Source: Myotis daubentonii | Taxonomy: Eukaryota > Chordata > Mammalia > Chiroptera > Vespertilionidae | Assembly: GCF_963259705.1 (NCBI RefSeq) | Contig: NC_081842.1 | Coordinates: forward strand, 90,758,433-90,822,432 | Reading direction: 5' to 3' | DNA: 64,000 nucleotides | In this document: piece by piece, positions 10,514 through 22,120 of the stretch | Layout: every line of letters starts with the position of its first letter | How positions within the stretch are numbered: position 1 is the stretch's first letter | The notes under the pieces: model-generated | What the model was told of the DNA's origin: nothing | The model's input: the letters and a program-made list of their open reading frames with translations, nothing else | The model's database searches: none | Made by a program: the position numbers and the translations under genes

Positions 10514-12879
10514 TAAAATTATAAAACACTCAAATAGAAACCACAAAAGGTATTTCTAATATTTAATGAAACAGTAAAACACTAACCAAAATAATTTTGG
10601 GGTCTCTTTCTCATAAGATTATGTATTACGTTTTAAGTTTATGTATTTACTATCTGCATTTATTCACCACAATAAAATTTTTATCCTCATAAAAATATTT
10701 ATGATACCATTTGGAGAAATTTCTTGGAAAAAAAGAGTTTGTAGTTATGTTGTTCAAAAACTAGCAAACAGACATCAAAGTAGAGAGAGGATCTGACTTG
10801 TTATGCCCATGGTACTTAGTATGGTAGAGACTACTAATCATTTGCTAATACCAATCCACCTACAATAATTTTATCTAAGTATGTGTCTTCCAGAATTAAG
10901 ACTATATTTCTAGATTATCTTGAAGCTAGGCATAGCCCTATTACTAAATTATGGCCACTGAAATATAAGCAGAAGTGTTATGTGGCAACTTATGAAGAAA
11001 CAGGATGTACAGTAAACGTCTCCTCTTTTCTACTTATCCCTTCCCCAGTGACACACTTAAACAAAAGATAATGGTATCTACAATATTGAGAGAGATAAAA
11101 GCTAGAGAACAGTATTTTTAAATGACCAGACATGAGTGATTTTGATTGCTTATAAAACAGCATGAATTATTTTATTGCATTATGTGGCACTACATTATTT
11201 TGTATTTCATCATGAGTAAATGCATTTTACTATTGTGCATATTTTACTTTCCTCCTTGAATTTTAAATACTTTAACTCTATATATTTCAGGAAAATATGG
11301 ACAATGCAGAAGAGAGCTAGGCAGAAATGAACAACCCTAACGAAAGAATTAAAATAATGTCCTTTATAATCAGGTGCAATTTTCTAACAACATATTTTTT
11401 AACTTTTTAAAAAACAAAATCAGCCTGTGTTTGTGTCCCAAGTCAAACAATGGATGAGAATCTGTATGAATAGTGAATAAGAATCTGTCCTTAATAATAG
11501 CCTGAGCTATATGTTTAAATAATGTTCTTTATTTTATACTATCAAAGTGGGCATTACTAGGTTTGAGTATACCATATGTGAATAAGTTGTTTTATGTTTT
11601 GTGTTCCAGCTCCACTCCAACTCCTCTCATGCTCAGGGTTATGCAGTAAAACGATTTTTATATTATTTCTCTTTTTTGCAAAATAAAGAATCATGTGGGC
11701 AAGTTTTTCAACAGTTGAGAAAGAGCACTGAGACTTTTAGTGCAGAGAAAAAATAAAATAAAATAAAATGAGGAATTCATGTGAGATTGACAAACTCAAG
11801 TGAAATTGGCAATATAGCCAAAGAGATTATTCCTAGATGAGATTACTGCTACAATAAATATCTCACTTGTACTCAGTAATGTTTGTTTTTAAATTTAATG
11901 GATTATATACTTAAACTTCTGTTTAAAATAATACCAAACTAAATATTGAACCATCAGAAACATGCAGAGATGAGACAGTCTGCTGGAAATAGAAAACAAG
12001 GTGTTTATAAATTTGCCTGTTTTAAGAGGAAACATTTAATATTTTAAAGTATCTTAAAGTCCAGATAATGGTCAAAGCATCTTTTACTAATCATGATGAA
12101 CATCTAAATATTTTATGAACAAACATGTTCTAAATGGTGGGGGGCAGAGATGCTAGTCATGTTTCTGTTTAAATTTATAATTACCACCAACTAATACTTC
12201 GCGTCTCCTCTGAGCATGGCAGTATGGTAATAATGATCAGCTCACTGACCGCCATCTAGATGTCCAATGCTAAATTAAGTTTCTCTGATTTATGTTCATT
12301 GCTTTATTTGTGCCTTGGCTCATCTGTTCTTACAAGCTGCTCTGTTGTGCTCCTACCAGCAAATTATGTGACAGTACCAACCTGGTGCTAATTTACTGAA
12401 CTCTGTGCTACCAACAAAACACTTCTTAGTTTATATATATCCCTGCCCATTATTTTTTCCTACCTCCTTTTGTCTCTAAGTGAACACTGCCAAGTCAATA
12501 ATATATCTGGAGTAATTAAAAAACAAATAAAGCAACTCATCTTTACACTTTTCCATCTGTTGGTCTATGTTAGTTTACATCCTTTCCATACCCTGGTGAA
12601 ATCTATAAAATTTCCACTTAGTTACTAAATTCAGTTGGCCTAGAATAAAACAATCCTCTGTTTCCTAGAAAACCTTTAAAAAATGTAAATTTGAATAAGT
12701 CACTTATTAATTAATGATTCTTCAATATATCATAAAAATTAAATTTAAAAATCCTCTTTTAGTATCTAAATCACCTCAGTTACTAGTCTCATTTCCCATT
12801 CTCAGTACCATACAATTATTGCATAAGAAAACTTGAAGTCCCCTGGGTTTACAACACTATGTTCCTCCCCAATGCATTT
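10514..12879. other. No recognised feature
   Basis: 2.4 kb of AT-rich sequence. The 62-aa frame at 10883-11071 shows no family signature. No repeat can be named. Confidence 0.5.
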
Positions 12880-13240
12880 GTGTGCACTAGCCCTTTCTTT
12901 CGGAATATGGCTCAATTTCTATCAAGTCTTTGTCACTCCTACTCAAGCCTTTAATCCAGTTTATGAAAATGCCTCTACTTATGTACCTATAGCATCCAGT
13001 GATTATAAATACCTAAACTTTATCATACTCTCTTTAAATTATTCATTTACTTATCTCTCTCCCTGACCAGATTATGCTTCATGAAACCAGGATCAAGTTC
13101 TTTGTACCTTTTCAATAACAAATTCCTGAAATATTTGAACCATGTTTATTTATTCCTATAACTCAAGAACTTAACACAATTTGCTTTTCATGTAGTAGGT
13201 GCTCAATAAAATTATTTGAATGTATGAATAAATAGAAGGA
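12880..13240 (+). repeat. L2 LINE 3' end (relic)
   Basis: Resembles the L2 3' terminus. The far end reads GTAGGTGCTCAATAAAATTA followed by TTGAATGTATGAATAAAT, the diagnostic L2 tail. The upstream part is weaker, so the left boundary is approximate. Confidence 0.6.
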
Positions 13241-14017
13241 TAAGCAAATATGCATTTGTAAGGCAAACTCTTAACTTTAGTCCCTTTCTTATAATCTTCC
13301 AAGTATATTACAAATGTTGATTTTTATAATTGTTGTAATATTTAAGTTCAAGTACATGGTAACTTTTATTAGTGCAAACTTTCCTTTGTTAAATATTAAT
13401 ATTTTATGAGTAGATAAACATCTAATATTAAGTTATTTCAAATTCAAATAAAATTTTCTCCTGAGCTTGGACAATCCAAATAGAGATCAATAAATTATCT
13501 GAAATGTCCACTTCTCTGCACCAAATAGTCATATATTTTTATTAAAACCATGCTATTCTACTCTACCTACTGCACAGGGAGATTCTACTATATAGACTTT
13601 TTCTGTACTTTAAATATTCAGCTTTTGGTAATAACCCAATCAAAAGTTCTCAAAATAAGAATTAAATAAGTTGAAAAAAGAACAGCAATCCATTTACACA
13701 ACATCAATATTGTCCAAATAGATCAAAATAAAAGAAGGATAAAAAACTAGTAATATAATATTACTATCTATGCTGAGACCATTTCAAAGATGGCCAATCA
13801 TCATTCTGATAAATAGTTTTCATATATGTCTATATTTCTGAAAAATAAATATAAGACAAAAGTAAATGTCAAGATCAACATATCAAGCAATTGTTACAAG
13901 GTCTTCTACAAATAACATTCTTGGCTTAAATACAATATGAAGCAGAGGTATTGTGACCAAGGTAGTTGAATAACTTAATTATATGTCTGTTTGATATATA
14001 ACATCTTCAAATATATA
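13241..14017. other. No recognised feature
   Basis: AT-rich sequence with no nameable content. Confidence 0.5.
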
Positions 14018-14616
14018 TCCTATATAATAAAGAGATAATATGCAAATTGACCCTCACTCCATCATGCCATCACAAGATGGCTGTGCCCACGGCCAAGGGA
14101 GGGTTCCTGTAATGAGTCGTAATGAGCAATCAGCAGGGACCTGAGACTGTGTGGTGCCTGGCCAGGGCGGGGGACCTAAAGCTGCGCCCCCTCCCCGCAG
14201 TGGGGCTTGACGGGGGACCTCAGACTGTGCCTCCCACTCTGGTGCCAGGCTGGGGGACCTCATCCCAGGCCCCCGGCCCAGCACTGGGCTGGGGAACCTG
14301 AGGTTGTGCCCCCTACCCAGCAGGGATTGATGGAGGTGGGGCTGGCCAGGTTTGGATCTTGCCCAATGGGGGTGCGGCCAGCCGGGTCTGAGTCTCGTGC
14401 AATTTTGAGGTGCACGTATGTGGGCGGGGACTTGACTCTGGGTCCTGCAGTGTGCCCCAGACTCTGACAGGAGGAAGGATTTTAATATACATTTTACTAA
14501 TTTTCTTTCATCTCTGACACTTCCTATTATAGAGAAAGGGCAAATAGCAATATTCAAATATTTCCTATAATTAATTCCCTTTTAATGTGGATGGATCTCA
14601 TGCACTGGGCCACTAG
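14018..14616 (+). mobile_element. Non-autonomous Helitron with autonomous-type 3' end
   Basis: 599-bp element between A (14017) and T (14617). The 5' end is TCCTATATAATAAAGAG. The 3' end is CATGCACTGGGCCACTAG, in which one arm of the usual hairpin is missing. The last 130 bp or so (from about 14480) match the 3' end of the helicase-bearing Helitron at 18970-22149. The GC-rich middle produces compositional open frames on both strands. Confidence 0.88.
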
Positions 14617-14623
14617 TGTGTGT

Positions 14624-14624
<1 letters not shown>

Positions 14625-14679
<55 letters not shown>
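14625..14679. repeat. (TA)n microsatellite, left part
   Basis: AT dinucleotide run, continued at 15253-15298. A Helitron inserted at an A/T step splits the original run. Confidence 0.9.
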
Positions 14680-14680
<1 letters not shown>

Positions 14681-15249
14681 TAGGGGTCTGGTGCACGAAA
14701 TTCGTGCACTGGGTGTGTGTGGGGGGGGAGTGTCCCTCAGCCCAGCCTGCCCCCTCTCACATACTGGGAGCCCTCAGGCGTTGACCCCAGCCCAGGCCTG
14801 ATGCCTCTGACAGAGGCATCAGGCCTGGGCTAGGGGCAGAACCAGTGATGGGGGGAAATGAGGGTCCCCTGCTGGGCGGGAGAGCAGGTTGGGGGCGAGT
14901 CGCCCTGCCGACCCGCGTGATCGGGTCCTGGGCGACCACCGGCACTCACGCCCCCTACCCGCTCTCCCGGGTTGAGGGCATGAGTGCAGGCGGACGCCAC
15001 AGCCGCCCCACCGGCTCGCGTCCAGGTTTGCTGGCCGGATCAGGTCCCGGGCCACTGCTGGCACTCACACCCCCTACCCGCTCTCTGATGGCACTGTACC
15101 ATCCTGTCTGCAATATGCAAATTAGCTGCCATCTTTTTTGGCGGTTAACTGCCATCTTAGTTGGCAGTTAATTTGCATATCTCACTGATTAGCCAATGAA
15201 AAAGGTATCGGTCGTACGCCAATTACCATTTTTCTCTTTTAATAGTATA

Positions 15250-15252
<3 letters not shown>
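14680..15252 (-). mobile_element. Non-autonomous Helitron (minus), complete
   Basis: 573 bp. On the minus strand it starts TCCTATACTATTAAAAGAG (15252 leftward) and ends with the hairpin GTGCACGAATTTCGTGCAC, then CAGACCCCTAG. It is bounded by the expected A/T bases. It belongs to the same family as 49028-49685 (shared CTCACATACTGGGAGCCCTC, GTTAACTGCC repeats, CGTACGCCAATTACC). Confidence 0.93.
14789..14831. repeat. 20-bp perfect hairpin inside Helitron
   Basis: Arms AGCCCAGGCCTGATGCCTCT and AGAGGCATCAGGCCTGGGCT separated by GAC. A diverged version of the same palindrome is present in the sister Helitron near 49160-49210, so it is a family-level structure. Confidence 0.9.

Positions 15253-15298
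<46 letters not shown>
15253..15298. repeat. (TA)n microsatellite, right part
   Basis: Continuation of the AT run split by the Helitron at 14680-15252. Confidence 0.9.
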
Positions 15299-15300
<2 letters not shown>

Positions 15301-16209
15301 CAAATGTGTAATTTAGAAATAACTTATTGTTTCTTACTGACAAACTAATGAGTATAATAAGATACCTTTCTGTTTTTCACTCATTAAGAACATTTCATTG
15401 ACATTTTTAAAGAAAAAAGATCATTTAAAGCCATAAATGTATGTCACTTCAAAATAAAAAATTGAAGGACCCATGAAAAAAATTCATCTTTCTACCTTTA
15501 GAGTTTTCAGATTTTATAAAAATTAATCAATTTCTTAAAAGTAGACATAAACAAAAAGTACCACATGCTGAGTTGAGACAGATTTCTAGTTTATTCAATT
15601 ATTGTGATAAATTAACAGTTCCTTTTAAAGGTTGAGGAAAAATAATTTTCTAATTTTAAAACAAAGTTTAAAATCACATTAACTTCATTTTGAAGTAAAT
15701 GGGTGCTTAGTATTGTCAGTTTATTCTGCAAACACATTGAATATTTCTGGAAAAAAGAACACTATTAGAACCCAGAAACACACTTTGTGTGGCTTTCAAT
15801 AAAAATAATTATAATAGAGATTTACTAAACTATTTGCTCTCACTAATATTTAGTGACCAAATCTAACACTCCAGGCTTTACTCTCTGTTTCTGTAATTGC
15901 CTCAAGTTCTACAGTGTTCTTGGTGTGTTGTTATTATCTTATTTTCTTAATTAAAAGCAATGCTTTAGGGAAATACTCCAAAGGCTCATAATGAGCATCT
16001 ATTGCTTTCTGTTTGTTCTAGCATGTTTTACTTTCATGAACTGACTTTCTTTCAAGGGGGTAGCAACAGCCAATCAGTTGGTTCTGATTTTCATCTTCAT
16101 AAAGGTGAATACAAAACTAATTGCTGGCTACTCAAAGTACACAGTCCCCTTTAAAATTGTGATGAATGTAGAAAAGATGCATGACCTAAACTGGCCAAGG
16201 TGGGGTGGG

Positions 16210-16210
<1 letters not shown>
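15299..16210. other. No recognised feature
   Basis: AT-rich sequence without a gene or named repeat. Confidence 0.5.

Positions 16211-16285
<75 letters not shown>
16211..16285. repeat. Compound (AT)n(GA)n microsatellite
   Basis: About 33 bp of AT followed by about 40 bp of GA. The minus-strand frame reading through it is low-complexity. Confidence 0.95.
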
Positions 16286-16287
<2 letters not shown>

Positions 16288-17094
16288 TTTCTCATTCCGA
16301 CACTGGGAGAGTCAATAGTCATGTAAGTTAAAAAAGATTTGGAACTATTCAAATCTATTCCTGCACATACTGTGGTCAAAGAGCATCTAAGAACAAAGCT
16401 AAGTTAGAAAAAAGTGAAGCCAAAAGTTGATGAGAAAGAGACATAATGATGATGATATTATTCGAACACTTTCAATCAATAATGTCTAAAGCCAGCTTCA
16501 CTCTACGTTTTCCAGAAATTACATCCATAAATCCTTTCCTATGTTGTTGTTGTGACCTAGGGAAGGCTGTCCCAAATATTCCACAATGGTACATTAATTA
16601 ATTTGAATTAAAGTTACTTGACAAGCAGCTGGTATAAGGAGGGCAAGTTGACCCTCCATTGCCTTCTTGAATGCAGGAAATTAATCTCCCCTGTGGAATG
16701 TGGCCTCCTTGCTGCAAGGGGACTAAGAGAGACATTCTTATCACTGCAGTTAAGAAATCCAGGGATGAAAAGTTTCCATTAAGACAACAACAACAAAACC
16801 TTGTTACTGTTTTACGAATTTTGTTTAGATTCCTTACTAATGAGCATCCAAGCCTTTGTCTTTGTCCTATCAATTATTCACATATTTATTGTTTCTTTGT
16901 CAAAAAAGTATAAAAAGGTGGTTGGTTCATCATTTATTGAAGCATCATTTATGATCTTTCATGTGCACATGTTAAATTGTTTTCTTTCCTGTTAATCTGG
17001 TCTTGTGTCAATTTTACTATTAGTCCTGTTAGTGGTGAAATGGCACCAGAATATTATCAGCGATTGGACTTTGATTGATCAATTTTGTTACTTG
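16286..17094. other. No recognised feature
   Basis: No gene. The part from 16590 to 17060 could be old LTR-element sequence linked to the LTR that follows, but I cannot place it. Confidence 0.4.
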
Positions 17095-17330
17095 AGTTCA
17101 CGCTAAGAAATAATTCAGAGCCAAGGCTCAAATACAACCAAAAGTTTATTTAGAAAGTCACAGAGGTAGAAGAAGTGAGCTATGGGAGAAGTGTGCCAGC
17201 TGGGCTGTGTGGGCTCAGGAACAAGTTAAGAGAGGCTAAAGAAGGGCTCTTGGAGTTAAAAGAAAAAAAGAAAGGCAAGGATATAAGCACCTGGGGGAAG
17301 GAGATGGGGACAGGCTTGGGCATGTTTCAG
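17095..17330 (-). repeat. Possible LTR fragment (minus strand)
   Basis: On the minus strand, an LTR-like R/U5 region containing AATAAA within TTTCTAAATAAACTTTTGG, followed by a T-rich stretch. This resembles ERV1-type LTR 3' parts. No partner LTR or duplication found. Confidence 0.4.
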
Positions 17331-17343
17331 AGAAAACAGAAAC

Positions 17344-17546
17344 TGCGAAAAGAAGGGGGTGGAGAAAGAGAGAGAGAGAGAGAGAAACATCCATGCAAGA
17401 GAGAAACATTGATAAGCTTCCTCCTGGACACCCCCTACTGGGGATTAAGCCTGCAACCTGGACATGTGGCCTGACCAGGAATCAGATTGGTGACCTTTTG
17501 GTGCATGGGAGGATGCTCAACCAACTGAGCCACAGAGGCCAGGGCT
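17344..17546 (-). mobile_element. Ves-type SINE (minus strand)
   Basis: (GA)n stretch, then AACATTGATAAGCTTCCTCC and the reversed tRNA-like head ending TGAGCCACAGAGGCCAGGGC. The A-tail side is truncated or degraded. Confidence 0.85.
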
Positions 17547-17926
17547 CCAGATTATTTTTTATATTTAATGTCTAAATGATTAACTTCTTCTGAAAATTAT
17601 TTTTGTGACCATTACTCTACATCTACATGATAAAACTTTTTTTATTTACTTACAAAATAAAAACAAAACAAAACAAACAAACAAACAAAAGCACCCTTTC
17701 TCTTCCACAGCTGGGACAATCTGGTTATTAGTGTTTGAGATTGGACAGTAATACGAGTGCCTTACAAGACTGGAGACAAAAGAAAGAAAGCTCTTCTCTC
17801 CAAATGGTGCTTTGTCTTTGCTCCTCCTGGGTAACAACTTAAAAATATAACTATTTAATGGAGGCAAATCCAAATCCCATATATCAATGGACTTGAGAAC
17901 TGCCTAAATGACTTTGTTATCACAAT

Positions 17927-17928
<2 letters not shown>
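17547..17928. other. No recognised feature
   Basis: Short AAAC-rich patch at about 17660-17690. Otherwise nothing nameable. Confidence 0.5.

Positions 17929-17978
<50 letters not shown>
17929..17978. repeat. (CA)n microsatellite
   Basis: About 25 CA units, uninterrupted. Confidence 0.98.
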
Positions 17979-17979
<1 letters not shown>

Positions 17980-18969
17980 CAGGAGATGAGAGGGATTAAA
18001 GTTTTTCTCTGAAGACTGTCTTCTACTTACCTGCACCCCTCACTCTACCCTCTCCTTCTGATTCTGTCTTGGTAGGCTGATTTACAGGACGAGCTTCTTA
18101 CTCTGGCTTTTGTTTAAGTTAGAATAATGCACAGCCCTTTCAGGAGATCAAAGGAAGGAAGACGAGAGAGTCAGAATCACTTCCTGTAGGTTCTCAGCAG
18201 GCTGGCTAGGTCTCACCTTTGAAGATGGACCTCTCTACACTGTTCTCCCTTATCTTGGAAACTGTCATCTCCTCTGCATCTTCAGGCTGAAGGTTAGTAA
18301 CAGCTTCCCTGGTACCCAGCATAGAGTTGCACGCTGTCTATTATGGTTTTCCAACACTCTGCTCATGTCTTTGGCAACAATGTCTTTCTTAACTTTGCTT
18401 CAAATCATCCTAAATTGAGTCTTTCTTCCTGGGACTCTGATTCATTTCACCTAAACATTATTTCTCAGAAAAGTTACTGTGGATAATAGTCCTTATAAAG
18501 ACCCTACATGTTTACCAAATGAACTAATTTTAGTGCTGGTTCTGAATACTTACAAACGTCACCTGACACAATCCTTACAAACAGAATAATAAAAGCAGGC
18601 AGAATTTAATATGGATTTAGTCATGAGCATATGCCTTAATAATTGCAAGGGTTAGCTGTCAAGTTTTTAGTGGATCCTTTAAGAAATGTATTAAGTGGTT
18701 AGTTGTGGATTATGAATAGCAAACGGATACGTCAGGTTTACACTAAAATTTCGTGTGCCAGAATCAAATCAAAAAGTGCTACAATATTTCAAACAACTTA
18801 AATGTGAAAATGTGCTCTGGGGAAATCACCTTAAATTTCTCAAGTGTCTTTGGTGATGGCAAGACTCTGATGTCAAAGATATATATATATGAGAACTTTG
18901 AATAAACTTCCATAAAATAGGAAAACGAAAATAAAGTACCATTTCTCAATAAATGGATTTTATAAAGTA
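17979..18969. other. No recognised feature
   Basis: Unique-looking sequence. No gene or repeat recognised. Confidence 0.5.
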
Positions 18970-19018
18970 CTAGTAGCCGGGTTCATGAATTTCATGCACA
19001 TTAAAAGGGAATCAATTG

Positions 19019-19233
19019 TCCTAACCGGTTTGGCTCAGTGGATAGAGCATCGGCCTGTGGACTCAAGGGTCCCGGGTTTGATTCTGGTGAAGGGTATGTA
19101 CCTTGGTTACGGGCACATCCCCAGTGGGGAGTGTGCAGGAGGCAGTTGATCAATGTTTCTCTCTCATCGATGTTTCTAACTCTCTATCCCTCTCCCTTCC
19201 TCTCTGTAAAAAATCAATAAAATATATTTTTAA
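19019..19233 (+). mobile_element. Ves-type SINE inserted in the Helitron
   Basis: Well-preserved copy. A box TGGCTCAGTGG at 19031, B box GGGTTTGATTC at 19075, CT-rich tail and A-rich end. Flanked by AAAAGGGAATCAATTG (19003-19018) and a near-identical copy from 19234, so the insertion is recent relative to the Helitron. Confidence 0.95.
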
Positions 19234-19415
19234 AAAAGGGAATTAATTTGTGGAGATATTTTAATATTGCTATTTGCCCTTTATAATAGAAGTGTGAGAA
19301 ATGAAAGGAAATTAGTAAAATGTATATGAAAATAATATATAAATTTATTAATAAATAAACAGTAACAAAAGGATATAACAGCAACAGAGGCATGATATAA
19401 AAACGACAAAAACAT

Positions 19416-20194
19416 TGCCGGGAGCTGGTCCATCCTTGCTGTTTCAAGGGACCTGGCATATATGGCATACGGTTCTTAATATGTTTGCTCACAGAACGTT
19501 CTCTTTTAGGTTTTTCTTTTTAATGCCCGCTTTTAAAAAATAAAAAAGGGGGAATTTGCCGGGAGCTGGTCCATCCTTGCTGTTTCAAGGGACCTGGCAT
19601 ATATGGCATACGGTTCTTAATATGTTTGCTCACCTTCTTGGCGCTGTGTTTTAACCAAGGTCACCTCTCCGAGAAAGGTTGTTTCCCCAGGTAGGAATTT
19701 TTCCCTGAAGTCAGGGAGGGGATGAAACTCCTTAACTAAGTGCCAGGCGGGTAGTTAATCACTACAAACAATCATGCTTAAGCTACATAATCTTTACTCC
19801 CTGGAATGGAGATAAGAAACGCCCTAACCTTTGTAATAGAGATTGATAGGATTGAATCAACTGGTATAAATACAGATGTAACCAGACAGAGAGACAGAAC
19901 TCAGAACACAGAACTTAGAACACAGAACTCAGGAGACAGAGCTTAGAACAGAATTCAGAAGACAGAACCTACACGGAGCCTGGAGACAGAAGAACTTCGC
20001 AGGAGAGAAATGGCAAAAGATCCTGGACTGAACCTGACTATAGAACATGGCAAGTGAACCTGACCAGGACCTGGCCACAGAACCTGGCTGGAGATCCGAA
20101 GCAGAACCTCTCTGGAGATCGAGACCATTCCTTCTTCACCGACTCCGTCCACACCTTTGGGGACCCCTGGACCTGCTGGGGCTGGACCCCGGCA
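19416..20194 (+). mobile_element. Internally deleted class II endogenous retrovirus
   Basis: The order is: 77 bp of 5' LTR start (19416-19492), 64 bp of internal 3' sequence ending in a polypurine tract (AAAAAAGGGGGAATT, about 19542-19556), and one full 3' LTR. Six-base target-site duplications AAACAT lie at 19410-19415 and 20195-20200, the length typical of betaretrovirus-like (class II) elements. The 77-bp overlap between the two LTR starts is identical base for base. No gag, pro, pol or env coding sequence remains, so the copy cannot make protein. The rest of the 5' LTR and the whole coding interior are missing as one block. Confidence 0.88.
19557..20194 (+). repeat. Full 3' LTR of the deleted ERV
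   Basis: 638-bp LTR with terminal inverted repeats TGCCGGG and CCCGGCA. It has a probable TATA box (GGTATAAATAC, about 19862). The region after it is rich in AGAACTCAGAACACAGAACTT-type short repeats (19895-19970). Confidence 0.88.
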
Positions 20195-20262
20195 AAACAT
20201 GATATGAAAACAACAAAAACATGATATGAAAACAACAAAAACATGATATGAAAACAACAGTG
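20195..20262. repeat. 22-bp minisatellite in the Helitron
   Basis: About three copies of CATGATATGAAAACAACAAAAA, with one diverged copy left of the ERV (19391-19415). The ERV landed in this array. Confidence 0.85.
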
Positions 20263-20344
20263 ATGTAAACAATGACTGATAACATGAATAATCTTATTCT
20301 AATATCTCCCTGTACACCATATTAAGAGTGAAAACACTTTCAGA

Positions 20345-21585
20345 GTGCTTGACTAATTTCCCTTGTGATGAAGTATTTAGGACTTTAACTGTAATGTCAC
20401 ATGCTCTTCAAACTCGAGAGAAAGTAATGTATAACTGACCATGTGTGAAAACGGGTTCAGATAGGAACATGCCTACTCTGTCTAGAGTTTGTCCTTGTGA
20501 TTTATTAATAGTCATCACAAATGCTGGCATCACGGGAAACCGTCATTGAATCAATTTAAATTGGAGGCCAGTGTCAGATAGGGACAAATTAATTCTTGGA
20601 ATCAGAACAGCCTCTCCCTCTGCAGATCCCATTAATAGTTCAGCTTAGATAATGTTAAGTCGTAATCTTTTTATAATAAATCTGGTACCATTACAAAGAC
20701 CCCATTTACTATTGAGATTTCTCAATAGCATGATGATTGCACCCACTTTCAATTTTAATTTATGACATGGCATTCCCAAAGGAGTAATACTATTAAAAAA
20801 TTCGATGGGAAAATTTTCCTTTTCAGCATCATCTGTGGAATCAATCAATGAATCATCACTCAAATATGTGTGAAAATCTCCATCAAATATATCCAAAATT
20901 TCTTCATTTAATTTTTGAACATGTTCATTTTTTTGACAAAGAATTTCATGTTTAGATATATTTTTAATATTATCTATAGCTATAGTATTTCTAAAGGCAG
21001 CTTCAATAATAGATCCATTATAAATCATTTCACAGGGGATTTCAATAATATCCATTCCTAAATGATAACTGCTATCAAGTTTGCCATCTCCAAGTTTTAC
21101 TAACCATTCACTATAAACAGAATCCTCTGATCTCATATTTGTTGTAAGAGACAACTTTCTGAAACATCCCCAAACATTGCAGCACTTTAAACTCGTTTGT
21201 ACTACGGCTGATCACATAGCATGTGGTACAATTCTGAGACATTGTCAAAAATCCCCTCCAAGAAGAAGAACATTCCCACCAAATACAACATTCAAATTCA
21301 TAATTTCTCTTAGTAATCTATCTATGGCGCTTATAGCATGACTGGATGCCGTGGTGCATTCATCAATAATGAGAAGTTGGGCCTTTTTAATAGTTTTAGC
21401 AACTTCACTCTTTATATTGAGTCTAGAAATTGAAGTTTCATTTAACGGAATCGGTAATTTATATTGGGAATGAAAGGTCCTTCCACAGAGAAGTAAATTT
21501 GCAGCAATTCCTGTAGATGCTGTGGGTAAAACGGTACCACCACAACCTCTAATATAATGTATTAAAACTTTATACAGATATGCAA
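20345..21585 (-). pseudogene. Helitron Pif1-like helicase, 5'-truncated and disrupted
   Basis: Remnant of the helicase half of the HeliBat RepHel protein, which unwinds DNA during rolling-circle transposition. On the minus strand, similarity begins directly after the expected Walker A (LYKVLIHYIRGCGGTVLPTA, then STGIAANLLL, right of about 21500). It continues through the Walker B box LLIIDECTTASSHAIS (about 21325-21373) and GGNVLLLGGDF (about 21248). A 169-codon open stretch (21154-20645) follows, ending in MLLRNLNSKWGLCNGTRF. After that come GEAVLIPRINLS and a motif VI region INKSQGQTLDRVG (about 20475-20515). A TGA directly after GGDF (21245-21247) and another near 20545 interrupt it. The first looks like CGA-to-TGA decay of a CpG. 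Walker A, the Rep nuclease and the N-terminus are gone. Confidence 0.9.
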
Positions 21586-21594
21586 GTGAATAGA

Positions 21595-22120
21595 ATTAGT
21601 AGCTGGCAGGCCCCTGACAGCAAGCTGGCCACCTGTCGTTTCCATGAGAAATGCGGCTCCCTCCTCCCTCCTGTCAGGGTCTGGGGTGCAGGTGAATGGG
21701 GTTTCTGGCTGGCAGGCCACTGACAGAAAGCTATCCAACAGCAGATTCTGTGAGGAATGGGGCTGCCTCCTCCTTACTGTCAGGGTCTGCTTTGAAGGCC
21801 AGCCACGCCCCCTGTTGGGCCAGACCCAGAGTTATACCACGCAGTGGCCTCCACCTCAGCAACCCAGGACTGACTGCTGCTGGGCACTCCTGGGACTCCG
21901 AGGGTGGGTTCTTCCCTCAGGCCTCGTGGGAAACAGCTCGGGGAGGGCTCAGCCCTTGGCAAGGCAACCCACGACTCAGCACTTCCACGCTCTGCTCTGA
22001 GGGTGGGTTCCTGCCTGAAACCTCACCCTCCAGGAAACAGCTGGGGGAGGGTGCAGCCGTTTCCAAGACGACCCCTGCAGGACTGACTTCCTTCTGGTTG
22101 GTCGTGCTTCTGGCCATGAT
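21595..22120. repeat. GC-rich repetitive 5' block of the composite Helitron
   Basis: Contains two diverged copies of a unit of about 110 bp (each with GGCAGGCC, then CTGACAG, then CTGTCAGGGTCTG, from about 21607 and 21712). It also has two copies of a GGAAACAGCT-centred unit (about 21927 and 22033). Several overlapping open frames up to 150 aa occur on both strands but share no recognisable domain. They look compositional. Confidence 0.7.

Noticed and set aside
14054..14557. 167-codon minus-strand frame
   Set aside because: Spans the GC-rich middle of the Helitron at 14018-14616. Proline/arginine-rich without a domain.
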